From the NCBI RefSeq assembly GCF_023078375.1, contig NZ_CP095554.1:3898501-3962500 (forward strand): a stretch of DNA of 64,000 nt. The letters run 5' to 3'. Under the pieces are notes generated by a model that ran no database searches, was not told the DNA's origin, and was given only the letters and a program-made list of their open reading frames with translations. Below, piece by piece: positions 57,841 to 64,000 of the stretch (position 1 is its first letter; the number at the start of each line of letters is the position of its first letter). The DNA comes from Roseomonas gilardii subsp. gilardii. Lineage in GTDB: Bacteria > Pseudomonadota > Alphaproteobacteria > Acetobacterales > Acetobacteraceae. Made by a program: the position numbers and the translations under genes.

Positions 57841-59193
57841 CTACCGGGGCCGGACGGGCAGCAGGAGGACGTTGCTAGCCTGCGCCTGCCGGTCGGGCAC
57901 GGTGGCGACGCGCAGCACGTAGCGTGCCCAGGTCCGCAGCGCCGCCTCTCGCTCGGGCAGGAACTCGTGCCGCTGGTAGATCGCCGCGACGCCATGGATC
58001 GTGCCCTGGACATGGTTGAGCAGCCGATCCGCGACGTGCGGCGCCACGCCTTCCTGCGCCAGCGCCGTCACACCCGTGCGGCGAAAGTCATGGAAGCGCC
58101 ACGCTGGCGGCTCCGGTGGCGCTTCGCCCTCATCGGTGGCGGTGTCGGCGGCCTCGGCCGCCTCCTTCGCCATCATTCGCAATAGGCGCTCCTTGGCGTT
58201 GGAGAAGCCGGAGATCGGTGTCTTGCCCGTGGTGCTGAACACCAGCTCGGCCCCCTTCGGCCGAGGGATGCGCCGCAGCTCTGCGCGCACCGGTTCTGCC
58301 AGATGGACGAGATGCGCCTTGCCGTTCTTCGCCCGCTCGGCTGGCACAGTCCAAGTGGACAGGTCCGCCGCCAGCTCGGCCCAGCGCATTCCGGCCACTT
58401 CGCCCTCTCGTTGCAGCGTCAGCAGCAGGACCCGCACCCAGGGACCGTATGGGAAGCCCAGCCCAGCAGAGGCCCGCCACACCGCCCCCAGTTCAGCGTC
58501 CGACAAGCAACGGTCGCGGGGCACGTCCCTGCCCTCTGTCACTCGGCCCGAGAACGGGTTCATCGGCACCAGGCCGCGCCGTGTCGCCCAACCGAACATG
58601 GCACGGGCATAGGCGAGGCTGCGCCGGGCCATGACAGGGCCTCGGTCCTCGGAAATGCCGTCGAGGGCGCGCTGCGCGCCAGCGGCGTCGATGGAGTGCG
58701 CCGGCTTCTCCTTCAGCTTGGCGAGGTTCACGAGAAGCGCGCGGCGCGCCTCGGTACGGTAGCTCGGCCGCCTGTCCCGCAGGCCGATAGAGGCCCAACG
58801 CTCCACCAAGACCCCGAAGGTCAGTGCATCGGCCTCGCTTTGCTTCCTCGCCGCCGCCTCAGCGGCCAGGGTAGAGCGGTTCTTCTCCCGCCGATCCGCC
58901 ACCGGGTCGCCACCGCCACGGGCCTGCGCGCGGGCCTGCTCGGCCGCCGCCCGCGCCTGCGCTGGCGTCATCGCGCCATAGTCACCCAGCGTGAGGCGAC
59001 GCACCGCACCCGAGCCGAGGCGGTACTGGAAAAGGAAGACCTTGCGGCCGGTGTCCGTGACGCGAACCCCGAAGCCCGGCAGCTCGGCGTCGAACACCAT
59101 CACATCGCGTCGCCCAGGCGGGCACGAGAGGGCGTCAATCTCCCGTTTTCCCAGCTTCATCCGCCTGCGCGCGGGACCATCGGGGGCGCCCAA
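57841..59193 (-). CDS. tyrosine-type site-specific integrase
   Basis: A 450-residue phage-type integrase: N-terminal arm-binding DUF4102-like domain (KLGKREIDALSCPPGRRDVM, FGVRVTDTGRKVFLFQYRLG), a core-binding domain (about 125-215) and the catalytic domain with Arg262 (LTLQREGEVAGMRW), Lys289/292, HDFRRT (His368 and Arg371), His394 (LLNHVQG) and Tyr406 (IYQRHEF). It catalyses insertion and excision at tRNA-Thr. The TTG at 59193 has AAGAGG eight bases before it; ATG at 59160 (MKLGKREI) is an alternative. It reads inward from the right end and its upstream region is the right iteron cluster. Confidence 0.9.
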   Translation of the reverse strand: MGAPDGPARRRMKLGKREIDALSCPPGRRDVMVFDAELPGFGVRVTDTGRKVFLFQYRLGSGAVRRLTLGDYGAMTPAQARAAAEQARAQARGGGDPVADRREKNRSTLAAEAAARKQSEADALTFGVLVERWASIGLRDRRPSYRTEARRALLVNLAKLKEKPAHSIDAAGAQRALDGISEDRGPVMARRSLAYARAMFGWATRRGLVPMNPFSGRVTEGRDVPRDRCLSDAELGAVWRASAGLGFPYGPWVRVLLLTLQREGEVAGMRWAELAADLSTWTVPAERAKNGKAHLVHLAEPVRAELRRIPRPKGAELVFSTTGKTPISGFSNAKERLLRMMAKEAAEAADTATDEGEAPPEPPAWRFHDFRRTGVTALAQEGVAPHVADRLLNHVQGTIHGVAAIYQRHEFLPEREAALRTWARYVLRVATVPDRQAQASNVLLLPVRPR

Positions 59194-59217
59194 TTCGCTA
59201 ACCTCTTGTTATTGCTT

Positions 59218-59344
59218 GGAACACCAAGAACACCTCACGAAATGTAAGGTGTTCCAGCCACACCCACCCTAGAACACTGAAACTGCTTATATTTCTATGT
59301 GTGGAACACCAAGAACACCTAGAACACCGCATTTTTGGTGTTCC
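59218..59344. repeat. GGAACACC iteron cluster, right end
   Basis: Copies of GGAACACC or AGAACACC at 59218, 59227, 59303, 59312 and 59321 (9-bp period in both tandem groups), a variant at 59271, and inverted GGTGTTCC at 59248 and 59337. The tandem group has the opposite orientation to that of the left end. The cluster directly precedes the integrase start, so it may carry its promoter. Confidence 0.85.
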
Positions 59345-59403
59345 CCGCCGCAGCAGAACATGGACCGAACGCCCGACCCTGCACAGGGCTCTGACGCCGG
59401 TTT

Positions 59404-59423
59404 CCCGGACTCATCCCGGACTC
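59404..59423 (+). repeat. paired CCCGGACTC repeats, right end
   Basis: CCCGGACTC at 59404-59412 and 59415-59423 followed by ATTTG, matching the left-end pair in sequence, spacing and orientation. It lies about 130 bases inside the right att repeat. Confidence 0.7.
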
Positions 59424-59553
59424 ATTTGAACGGGTAGTGAGGGCGGTTCCTGTCGCACGCTGGCGGCGACCCCATCCTTCAATATGCTGTTTTAACTCAC
59501 TTCTGTCGGCGCCTGTCGCGTCGCGGCGGGCCGTGGCGGGCTGTCCGGGCGTT

Positions 59554-59598
59554 TTTGTAATCAGAAGGTCGGGGGTTCAAATCCCTCACCCGGCACCA
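59554..59598 (+). repeat. attR, 45-bp direct repeat (displaced tRNA-Thr 3' end)
   Basis: Identical to 49307-49351, from the anticodon loop to the CCA of tRNA-Thr, but without the 5' half, so it is not a functional tRNA. It marks the right border of the element. Confidence 0.95.
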
Positions 59599-59621
59599 GC
59601 CTCACCCCGCAAGTCACCCCC

Positions 59622-59717
59622 TCAGGGATCATCCCCGAACAGGAAGGACAGCGCCGCCAGCACGAAGATCAGCACCACCAGGCTCCAAACCAGTAGTTCC
59701 ACGGGCGGGCTATCCAA
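59622..59717 (-). CDS. possible 31-residue single-span membrane protein
   Basis: A short frame from a TTG at 59717 (or a GTG at 59702, giving 26 residues) with one hydrophobic helix VELLVWSLVVLIFVLAALSF and a charged end FGDDP. It lies just outside the right att repeat in the chromosome. Hydrophobic pattern and end are typical of small membrane proteins, but the ribosome site is weak. Confidence 0.35.
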   Translation of the reverse strand: MDSPPVELLVWSLVVLIFVLAALSFLFGDDP

Positions 59718-59773
59718 CGGATTCCCGCCACGCGCGGCGGTGGTTCAGGAAGGGGCGTGCCGGAGCACTATCA

Positions 59774-59794
59774 GGCCCCGCCACCGGCGGGGCC
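59774..59794 (-). terminator. hairpin downstream of the 102-residue gene
   Basis: A 9-bp perfect stem GGCCCCGCC/GGCGGGGCC with an ACC loop, about 95 bases past the stop of the minus-strand gene at 59889-60197. Confidence 0.45.
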
Positions 59795-59888
59795 GGCACG
59801 TCCGCGCAGGCACATATCGCGAAGCCGGAATGAAATCCAGGCGGATGGGGGCAGTCCAGCCCCCATTCCAGCCCCCATCCCGTGCCGT

Positions 59889-60197
59889 TCAGCCGGTCCT
59901 GCGCTGGACCGGGCCCGGCACCGGGGCTGATATCCCGTCCTGCTGGCGATCCCCCGTGGCGGTCCCTGTCCCTTCGCCTCCCTCCAGGCTGGAGCCGGGC
60001 AGCCATCGCTCGCGATAGCTGTCCCATTCGGCCTTGCTGTCGCAGATCAGGCGCAACAGGTCCTGCGGCACCGACTTTGCGACGCCATCGCCGAAAACCC
60101 CGTCGCCGAACTGTGTCCGAAGGCTTTGCCGCAGCCACAGATCGAAGGGGTCCGTGGGCCTCGGAGTCACTGGCGGGCGGGAGGAATCTGCCTTCAT
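59889..60197 (-). CDS. small hypothetical protein, weak likeness to NepR-type anti-sigma factors
   Basis: A 102-residue protein from an ATG at 60197 (GAGG seven bases before it). The core LWLRQSLRTQFGDGVFGDGV, then AKSVPQDLLRLICDSKAEWD, has the helix-loop-Val-Pro-helix pattern of NepR, the anti-sigma factor of the general stress response. However, the loop carries a duplicated GDGV and no PhyR or EcfG gene is nearby, so this may be chance. The C-terminal 40 residues are Gly/Pro-rich. Confidence 0.5.
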   Translation of the reverse strand: MKADSSRPPVTPRPTDPFDLWLRQSLRTQFGDGVFGDGVAKSVPQDLLRLICDSKAEWDSYRERWLPGSSLEGGEGTGTATGDRQQDGISAPVPGPVQRRTG

Positions 60198-60563
60198 GCC
60201 GGACCTCGCCAAGAAAGGATAAGCCATTAGAACGCCCGACGGCGCTCCCGGCTTCCCGCGGCGCGGCAGGAACAGCCTCCCCACGCCCCATACCCCTGTG
60301 CGGCCTGGAGTCACATCCCCTCTCACATCCTCGGGATGGGGAGGCAGGCCGGGCGCTACTCCGGCAACCCTGGGCCCTTGGACGGCTGGGGTCGGTCCCA
60401 TGGTCCGGGATGCCGCTGTCATCAGGGGGAACGGCATCCCGCGGGGGCTGCTCCCCCGATCTGCGCGGGCAGGATGCGGAGTTCCCCTTTCCCGCCACAA
60501 GCGATGCACCGTCGCGGCAGTCCCCCCGGCACCTCATGCCCTGTAACACGCCCGCCCGCCGCC
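60198..60563. other. gene-free interval
   Basis: 366 GC-rich bases between two minus-strand genes. Several inverted GC stretches occur (for example near 60435-60470), but I see no coding frame with a start site, no RNA and no clear promoter. Confidence 0.4.
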
Positions 60564-60971
60564 TCATGGCCATGCGCCGCCCTCGGGCAGCGGCTTCCAG
60601 CCGATGGGCTCGATGCGCATCCCTCCCGGCACGAACCAGGCGAATTCCCCTCGCCGCGCCTCCGTCGTCCCGGTGTTGCGTGGCATCCAGCGGAACACCG
60701 CCGGCACCTCGCCCAGAACCACGTCCAGCACCAGCACCGGCACGTTCTGGAGGCCGGGGAAGCGGCTCATGCACCGCCAGCCGCCCTGGCGGATCGGCTC
60801 CCGCACCGTCCAGGGCAGGCTGTCCGCCCCTGGCCCGGCGCCGGCATCATTTGCCGGAATCCCCGCGCCCACCTGGCTCACCGGCCGATTCCCCATCGCC
60901 ACGCCCCGCGCCGGCCCGTTCCCTGGCGGCACGTTCCACCCGCCGCTCCCGCCCTGCATCCAGCCGGTCAT
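60564..60971 (-). CDS. hypothetical protein behind the DUF374 gene
   Basis: A 135-residue protein starting MTGWMQGGSGGWNVPPGNGP; the first 55 residues are Gly/Pro-rich, the rest compact with GGWRCMSRFPGLQNVPVLVL and VVLGEVPAVFRWMPRN. Its ATG overlaps the stop of the acyltransferase-like gene (ATGA), so it is coupled to it and may share its role in the envelope. I recognise no family. Confidence 0.6.
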   Translation of the reverse strand: MTGWMQGGSGGWNVPPGNGPARGVAMGNRPVSQVGAGIPANDAGAGPGADSLPWTVREPIRQGGWRCMSRFPGLQNVPVLVLDVVLGEVPAVFRWMPRNTGTTEARRGEFAWFVPGGMRIEPIGWKPLPEGGAWP

Positions 60972-61777
60972 GCGCACACCGCCTCGGCCGCCCGGTCGGC
61001 GGCCATGTCCAGCGCGTCCTGCAGCACCGCCGCATGGAAGGCAGCCGCCTCCCCGCCGATCCCACCCTCGATCCCACCACCGGGCATGATCGGGCGCCCG
61101 GCCACCGCCACGCCGCGCGCGAAGGGCAGGGGAATCAGCATCCGGTCCCAGGTGCCGAGCCGGTGCATCGGCAGGGCATGCGCGGCGCAGGGGATCACCG
61201 GCACACCGGCCATGGCGGCCAGCCGCACCGCGCCCATCGAAACCTGCCGCCGCGGCCCGCGCGGCCCGTCCGGCACCACCACGGCGATCGAGCCCTGGCG
61301 CAACCCCTCCAGCAACTGGCGGGCCGCCGCCATGCCGCCGCGCGAGGAACTGCCCGCCACGGCGCAGAGCCCGAAGCGCTGCAGCATCCGCCCGATCAGG
61401 CCGCCGTCGCGGCTGCGCGACACCAGGACCAGTCCAGGCTTGCGCGCCACCCCGGCCTGCGAGGATTGCCAGAAGGCGCTCCAGGCCAGAGGCATCAGGG
61501 GCAGGCATTCATGCCAGAAGGCCAGGACGAAGCCCTGTTCGCGCGCCGCCAGGTCGCGCAGATGCTCCGTGCCGCGCAGTTCCCAGCGGATCGTCCGCTG
61601 GCAGAGCGACAGATAGCAGGACGGAAGCCAGGTCACCGCCCGGCTGCGCATCAGCGCCTTGCCCAGCCTTCTCCACCGCCGATCCCATCGGCTCCTCGCC
61701 CGGGCAGGCCGCTGCGGGCCTTCGGATGGGCGGCTGCGGATGGCCTGCCGCTGCTTCGGCATCCCGTCATGGTCAGA
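60968..61777 (-). CDS. lysophospholipid acyltransferase-like protein, DUF374
   Basis: A 269-residue protein with the DUF374 pattern related to PlsC acyltransferases: FVLAFWHECLPLMPLAW (His as in the HxxxxD-type site), LVSRSRDGGLIGRMLQRFGL, AGSSSRGGMAAARQLLEGLR and VVVPDGPRGPRRQVSMGAVR. Relatives lie near lipid A and Kdo genes. A basic N-terminal stretch could contact the membrane. The ATG at 61777 (MSDHDGMPKQ) is taken; a longer frame to 61813 would run into a palindrome. Confidence 0.85.
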   Translation of the reverse strand, partial: SDHDGMPKQRQAIRSRPSEGPQRPARARSRWDRRWRRLGKALMRSRAVTWLPSCYLSLCQRTIRWELRGTEHLRDLAAREQGFVLAFWHECLPLMPLAWSAFWQSSQAGVARKPGLVLVSRSRDGGLIGRMLQRFGLCAVAGSSSRGGMAAARQLLEGLRQGSIAVVVPDGPRGPRRQVSMGAVRLAAMAGVPVIPCAAHALPMHRLGTWDRMLIPLPFARGVAVAGRPIMPGGGIEGGIGGEAAAFHAAVLQDALDMAADRAAEAVCA

Positions 61778-61794
61778 CATGCCGGATACACTCA

Positions 61795-61811
61795 GTGGGA
61801 AAATTTCCCAC
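61795..61811. promoter_or_regulatory. 17-bp perfect palindrome upstream of the DUF374 gene
   Basis: GTGGGAAAATTTCCCAC, perfectly symmetric, 18 bases upstream of the acyltransferase-like start. Its arms TGGGAA/TTCCCA equal those of the carA operators, but the spacer is 3 bp, not 5. Confidence 0.5.
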
Positions 61812-61969
61812 AAACCTTAGACGCCGTTCCCTGTAACAGCCTCCCCGGACTCGACAAACCAGCCATGCGCCCCTTCCACCGTCCCGAAAAAGAACACGCC
61901 GCCCGGCTTCCCAGCCGATCGCGCACCCGCCTCTTCCTTCCCCGGGCCATTCGCCCCTAACCTCGCCCC

Positions 61970-62166
61970 GTGCCGGTCCCGCGCGAGCGGGCGAAGAGGG
62001 AACGCCGTGCGCCCACGCCATGGGCAAGTCGGCGGCTGCCCCCGCAACTGTCAGCGGCGAGCCGGCGGCCTTTCCACCCCCATCGGAGGTGGGCCACTGG
62101 AGCTTCCAGGCTCCGGGAAGGCAGGCCGCCCGCCATCGCGCCGCGAGCCAGGAGACCTGCCGGCAC
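61970..62166 (+). ncRNA. cobalamin riboswitch
   Basis: Adenosylcobalamin-type riboswitch in the leader of cbtBA. The closing stem is GTGCCGG (61970-61976) with CCGGCAC (62160-62166). Conserved segments follow in order: AGGGAACGCCGTG, AAGTCGGCGGCTGCCCCCGC with AACTGTCAGCGGCGAGCC, GCCACTGG, GGGAAGGC and GCGAGCCAGGAGACCTGCC. Binding of B12 should turn off the genes behind it. Such switches commonly precede cobalt transport genes. Confidence 0.96.
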
Positions 62167-62216
62167 AGGACACACCTTCATGGCCCCCGCGGGGTGCGGT
62201 GGCCGGAGACAGCACG

Positions 62217-62400
62217 ATGCACAACAGCCTTTCCCCCACCGCCGGCCTCGCCGCCCGGCCCGCCTCGCGCCGCCCTGGCCGCCCTGCTCAGCGCCGCGCT
62301 GGGGGCCGTCCTGCTGTGGGGCGTCGGCTTCGCCCATGCCGACGCCCTGCACAACGCCGCGCACGACACGCGCCATTCGAACGGCTTCCCCTGCCACTGA
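62217..62400 (+). CDS. cbtB: cobalt transporter subunit CbtB, frame broken by +1
   Basis: CbtB is a one-helix protein of about 60 residues that works with CbtA in cobalt uptake. The ATG at 62217 has GGAGACAGC before it and gives MHNSLSPTAGLAARP. The expected hydrophobic helix (RAALAALLSAALGAVLLWGV) and the diagnostic His-rich end HNAAHDTRHSNGFPCH are in the next frame, to the stop at 62398-62400. Removing one C near 62259-62262 joins them into 60 residues, so one extra base seems present. Confidence 0.8.
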
Positions 62401-62409
62401 GCCGCCGCC

Positions 62410-63165
62410 ATGCACCTCTTCCCGAGGCTTCTCCTCACCGCCCTGCTGGCCGGCCTGCTGTCCGGCGGCTTGGCCACGGTGCTGCACAATCTCGGCACCG
62501 TGCCGATCATCCTGCAGGCCGAAACCTACGAGCAGGCCGCCGAGGCGCCCGCGCATCACGCCACGCCCAGCCCGGCCCAGCCCCCCACAGCGTCCACCAC
62601 GGCGCCCCCCGCGGAGGCTCATGCGCATGACGACGGGGGCTGGTCGCCCGCGGATGGCGCGGAGCGGATCGCCTACACGCTGCTGGCCGACCTGCTGACG
62701 GGGATCGGCTTCGCCCTTCTCCTGGTGTCGGGCTTCGCCCTGCGCGCGCCACCCGGCGACGACCGCTCCTTCGGCTGGCGCCAGGGGCTGTTCTGGGGCC
62801 TGGCCGGCTTCGCGGTCTTCACCCTGGCCCCGGGCCTCGGCCTGCCGCCGGAGCTCCCCGGCACCGAGGCCGCTCCCCTGGCCGAGCGGCAGGTCTGGTG
62901 GCTGGCCACCGCCGCCCTGACCGCCTCGGCCCTGGCGCTGATCGCCTTCACCCGGAATCCGGGCTGGGCCGCGCTGGCGATCGTGCTTCTGCTCCTGCCG
63001 CACCTGGCCGGCGCGCCGCAGCCGGCCGGGCACGCCGCCCTTGCCCCGCCGGAACTGGCGCGGCGCTTCCTGGTGACCGCCACGGCGACGAGCCTGCTCT
63101 TCTGGGTCGTCCTGGGTACCATCGCCGGCTGGCTCTATGGCCGGCCCACCCGGCGAACGGCCTGA
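62410..63165 (+). CDS. cbtA: cobalt transporter subunit CbtA
   Basis: A 251-residue membrane protein with about five helices: LFPRLLLTALLAGLLSGGLA at the start, a His/Pro-rich extracytoplasmic loop (AHHATPSPAQ, AHAHDDGG), LLADLLTGIGFALLLVSGFA, FWGLAGFAVFTLAPGLGLPP ELPG-type segment with the family Pro-Glu-Leu-Pro-Gly, and a final helix. With CbtB it is a predicted B12-regulated cobalt importer. It starts 9 bases behind cbtB under the same riboswitch. Confidence 0.9.
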   Translation: MHLFPRLLLTALLAGLLSGGLATVLHNLGTVPIILQAETYEQAAEAPAHHATPSPAQPPTASTTAPPAEAHAHDDGGWSPADGAERIAYTLLADLLTGIGFALLLVSGFALRAPPGDDRSFGWRQGLFWGLAGFAVFTLAPGLGLPPELPGTEAAPLAERQVWWLATAALTASALALIAFTRNPGWAALAIVLLLLPHLAGAPQPAGHAALAPPELARRFLVTATATSLLFWVVLGTIAGWLYGRPTRRTA

Positions 63166-63214
63166 CACACCCGCAGGGGCCACACGAAGGCGGCCCAGGA
63201 AGGAATCCAGAATG

Positions 63215-63241
63215 GGGAAGGCCGCCCCGCGCGGCCTTCCC
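63215..63241 (+). terminator. hairpin after cbtA
   Basis: GGGAAGGCCGC/GCGGCCTTCCC, an 11-bp perfect stem with a CCCGC loop, 49 bases past the cbtA stop. No T tract follows. Confidence 0.55.
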
Positions 63242-63357
63242 AGCGCGGCGACCCACCGGCCCGCACGGCATGGAACCCTCCCCCGGCTGCGGTGTTGTCC
63301 CGGAGACAGCGCCCGGCATGGCGCACGCACCACCTCCGGACAAGGGAATCCCAGACC

Positions 63358-63633
63358 ATGGACCAGCAGGCCACTCAGCCCATGCCCTATGGCAACCAGC
63401 CCTATGACAGCCAGCTTCCCGCCCGCACCGGCGGGGATGATGACGCCACGCTCAGCCTGGGCCAGCGCGCCCTCTATGTCGTGGGCGGCCTCGCACTGGC
63501 CGCCGCCGGCGCCAGGCCCCGGCCCAACCCGCTGCTGAACATCCTGGCCCTGGGTGCCGGCTCTTATCTCGCCTGGCGGGGGGCCGAAGGCAGTTGCCCC
63601 ATCAAGGCCGCCTATGTCCGGCGTTTCGGCTGA
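63358..63633 (+). CDS. small membrane protein, DUF2892/YgaP-like
   Basis: A 91-residue protein. The first 32 residues are polar (MDQQATQPMPYGNQPYDSQL); then LGQRALYVVGGLALAAAG and NILALGAGSYLAWRGAEGSC form two membrane helices ending in a Cys-Pro-Ile near the C-terminus, the pattern of the YgaP-like transmembrane domain. Function unknown. The ATG at 63358 is the start that fits the family-like length; its ribosome site (AAGGGAA, about 12 bases upstream) is spaced widely. Confidence 0.65.
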   Translation: MDQQATQPMPYGNQPYDSQLPARTGGDDDATLSLGQRALYVVGGLALAAAGARPRPNPLLNILALGAGSYLAWRGAEGSCPIKAAYVRRFG

Positions 63634-63641
63634 GACGCCAC

Positions 63642-63668
63642 GGGGGGCTCAGGATCGCCCCCCTTTCT
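63642..63668 (+). terminator. terminator of the DUF2892-like gene
   Basis: GGGGGGC (63642-63648) pairs with GCCCCCC (63657-63663) around an 8-base loop and is followed by TTTCTCTC, 9 bases past the stop. Confidence 0.75.
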
Positions 63669-63829
63669 CTCGGGGAGGGGCTGGCGCATCCTGGCCCCTG
63701 GGGCGCCAATCCGGCCCCCATCCAGGCGGGTCCGCGCCACAGACCCGCCGCCAAGGAACCGGGAGCCGGCGCGATCGCGGGACGCAGCCGCCCGTGTCGG
63801 CCCCGACCGCGACAGGATAGGCTGGAGCC

Positions 63830-64000
63830 ATGACCGAAGACCCCGTCGCCAAGACCGAGACCCTGGTCCGCCACCTGCGGGAACAGGAGCACCATGCCGA
63901 GGCCGACCGCCTCCAGGCCGCGGTGACGCAGAAGCAGGGCGGCAACGCCTTCCTGGAGGGTTTGCGCGACCTCTGCCAGACTCTCCTCACCACGCTGGAG
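63830..64000 (+). CDS. hypothetical protein, N-terminal fragment
   Basis: A frame that starts at the ATG at 63830 (TGGAG before it) and runs out of the window after 57 codons: MTEDPVAKTETLVRHLREQE, then AEADRLQAAVTQKQGGNAFL. It is charged and helical, coiled-coil-like. No family recognised from this part. Confidence 0.55.
   Translation, partial: MTEDPVAKTETLVRHLREQEHHAEADRLQAAVTQKQGGNAFLEGLRDLCQTLLTTLE

Larger units (their letters stand above)
49307..59598. mobile_element. integrative element in tRNA-Thr, about 10.2 kb
   Basis: Bounded by 45-bp identical direct repeats, the left one being the 3' part of the intact tRNA-Thr. It holds a tyrosine integrase next to the right end, a serine recombinase, an XRE-type regulator, and an operon of seven genes ending in Toprim primase-like and DUF927 helicase-like genes. 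No virion, packaging or conjugation genes are seen. Iterons and paired repeats lie near both ends. The content resembles small satellite-type or plasmid-like integrative elements; a helper phage or transfer route is not evident. Confidence 0.88.

Noticed and set aside
59554-59598. Second tRNA-Thr gene
   Set aside because: Only the 3' part from the anticodon loop on is present; it is the displaced att repeat.
49307-59598. A complete prophage
   Set aside because: No capsid, portal, terminase, tail or lysis gene could be recognised.
63166-63357. A second B12 riboswitch after cbtA
   Set aside because: The gap has a hairpin and GC-rich text but none of the conserved aptamer segments.

Overview
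The window is a GC-rich chromosomal segment of an alphaproteobacterium, most likely an Acetobacteraceae member of the Roseomonas type. That placement rests on overall protein character and gene order (yqeY next to carA, the str/S10/spc/alpha superoperon, trxB followed by a LysR gene, cbtBA behind a cobalamin riboswitch). It is inference; no database was searched.

Layout. Positions 1-6653: the tail of a host-attachment-type protein, yqeY (minus), then carA, an SDR dehydrogenase, a small membrane protein and carB. CarA carries an extra N-terminal helix-turn-helix domain, and its promoter holds matching palindromes. Positions 6801-11090: greA (frameshifted), threonine ammonia-lyase, an Lrp/AsnC regulator, trxB and a LysR regulator. 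Positions 11143-39225 (all minus): an exported protein and then, read from the far end, rplK-rplA / rplJ-rplL-rpoB-rpoC / rpsL-rpsG-tuf-rpsJ-rplC-rplD-rplW-rplB-rpsS-rplV-rpsC-rplP-rpmC-rpsQ-rplN-rplX-rplE-rpsN-rpsH-rplF-rplR-rpsE-rpmD-rplO-secY-adk-rpsM-rpsK-rpoA-rplQ. fusA is missing between rpsG and tuf. Positions 39413-44690: four envelope genes (DUF2062, ABC exporter, GT4 glycosyltransferase, OmpA-family protein) separate rplK from nusG-secE. Positions 44824-47406: nusG, secE, tRNA-Trp, a second tuf, tRNA-Gly and tRNA-Tyr. Then come a SpoU-type rRNA methyltransferase and a small hypothetical.

Positions 49307-59598: a 10.2-kb integrative element in the 3' end of tRNA-Thr(TGT), bounded by 45-bp direct repeats. 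It carries a tyrosine integrase, a serine recombinase, a small XRE-type regulator and a divergent seven-gene minus-strand operon. That operon ends in an AlpA-like HTH gene, a small unknown gene, a Toprim primase-like gene and a DUF927 helicase-like gene. Both ends carry clusters of a GGTGTTCC/GGAACACC iteron and a pair of CCCGGACTC repeats. No capsid, portal, terminase or relaxase gene is visible, so it looks like a small replicating satellite or integrated plasmid-like element.

Positions 59599-64000: chromosome again, with small hypotheticals, a DUF374 acyltransferase-like gene, a cobalamin riboswitch with cbtB (frameshifted) and cbtA, a small membrane protein and the start of another gene.

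Several conserved genes show single-base lesions: greA, rpoB, cbtB, the tRNA-Gly T-arm and possibly the rpoC start. Because rpoB, rpoC and probably this tRNA are needed for life, residual assembly or sequencing indels are the simplest explanation. Coordinates around those points should be read with that in mind.
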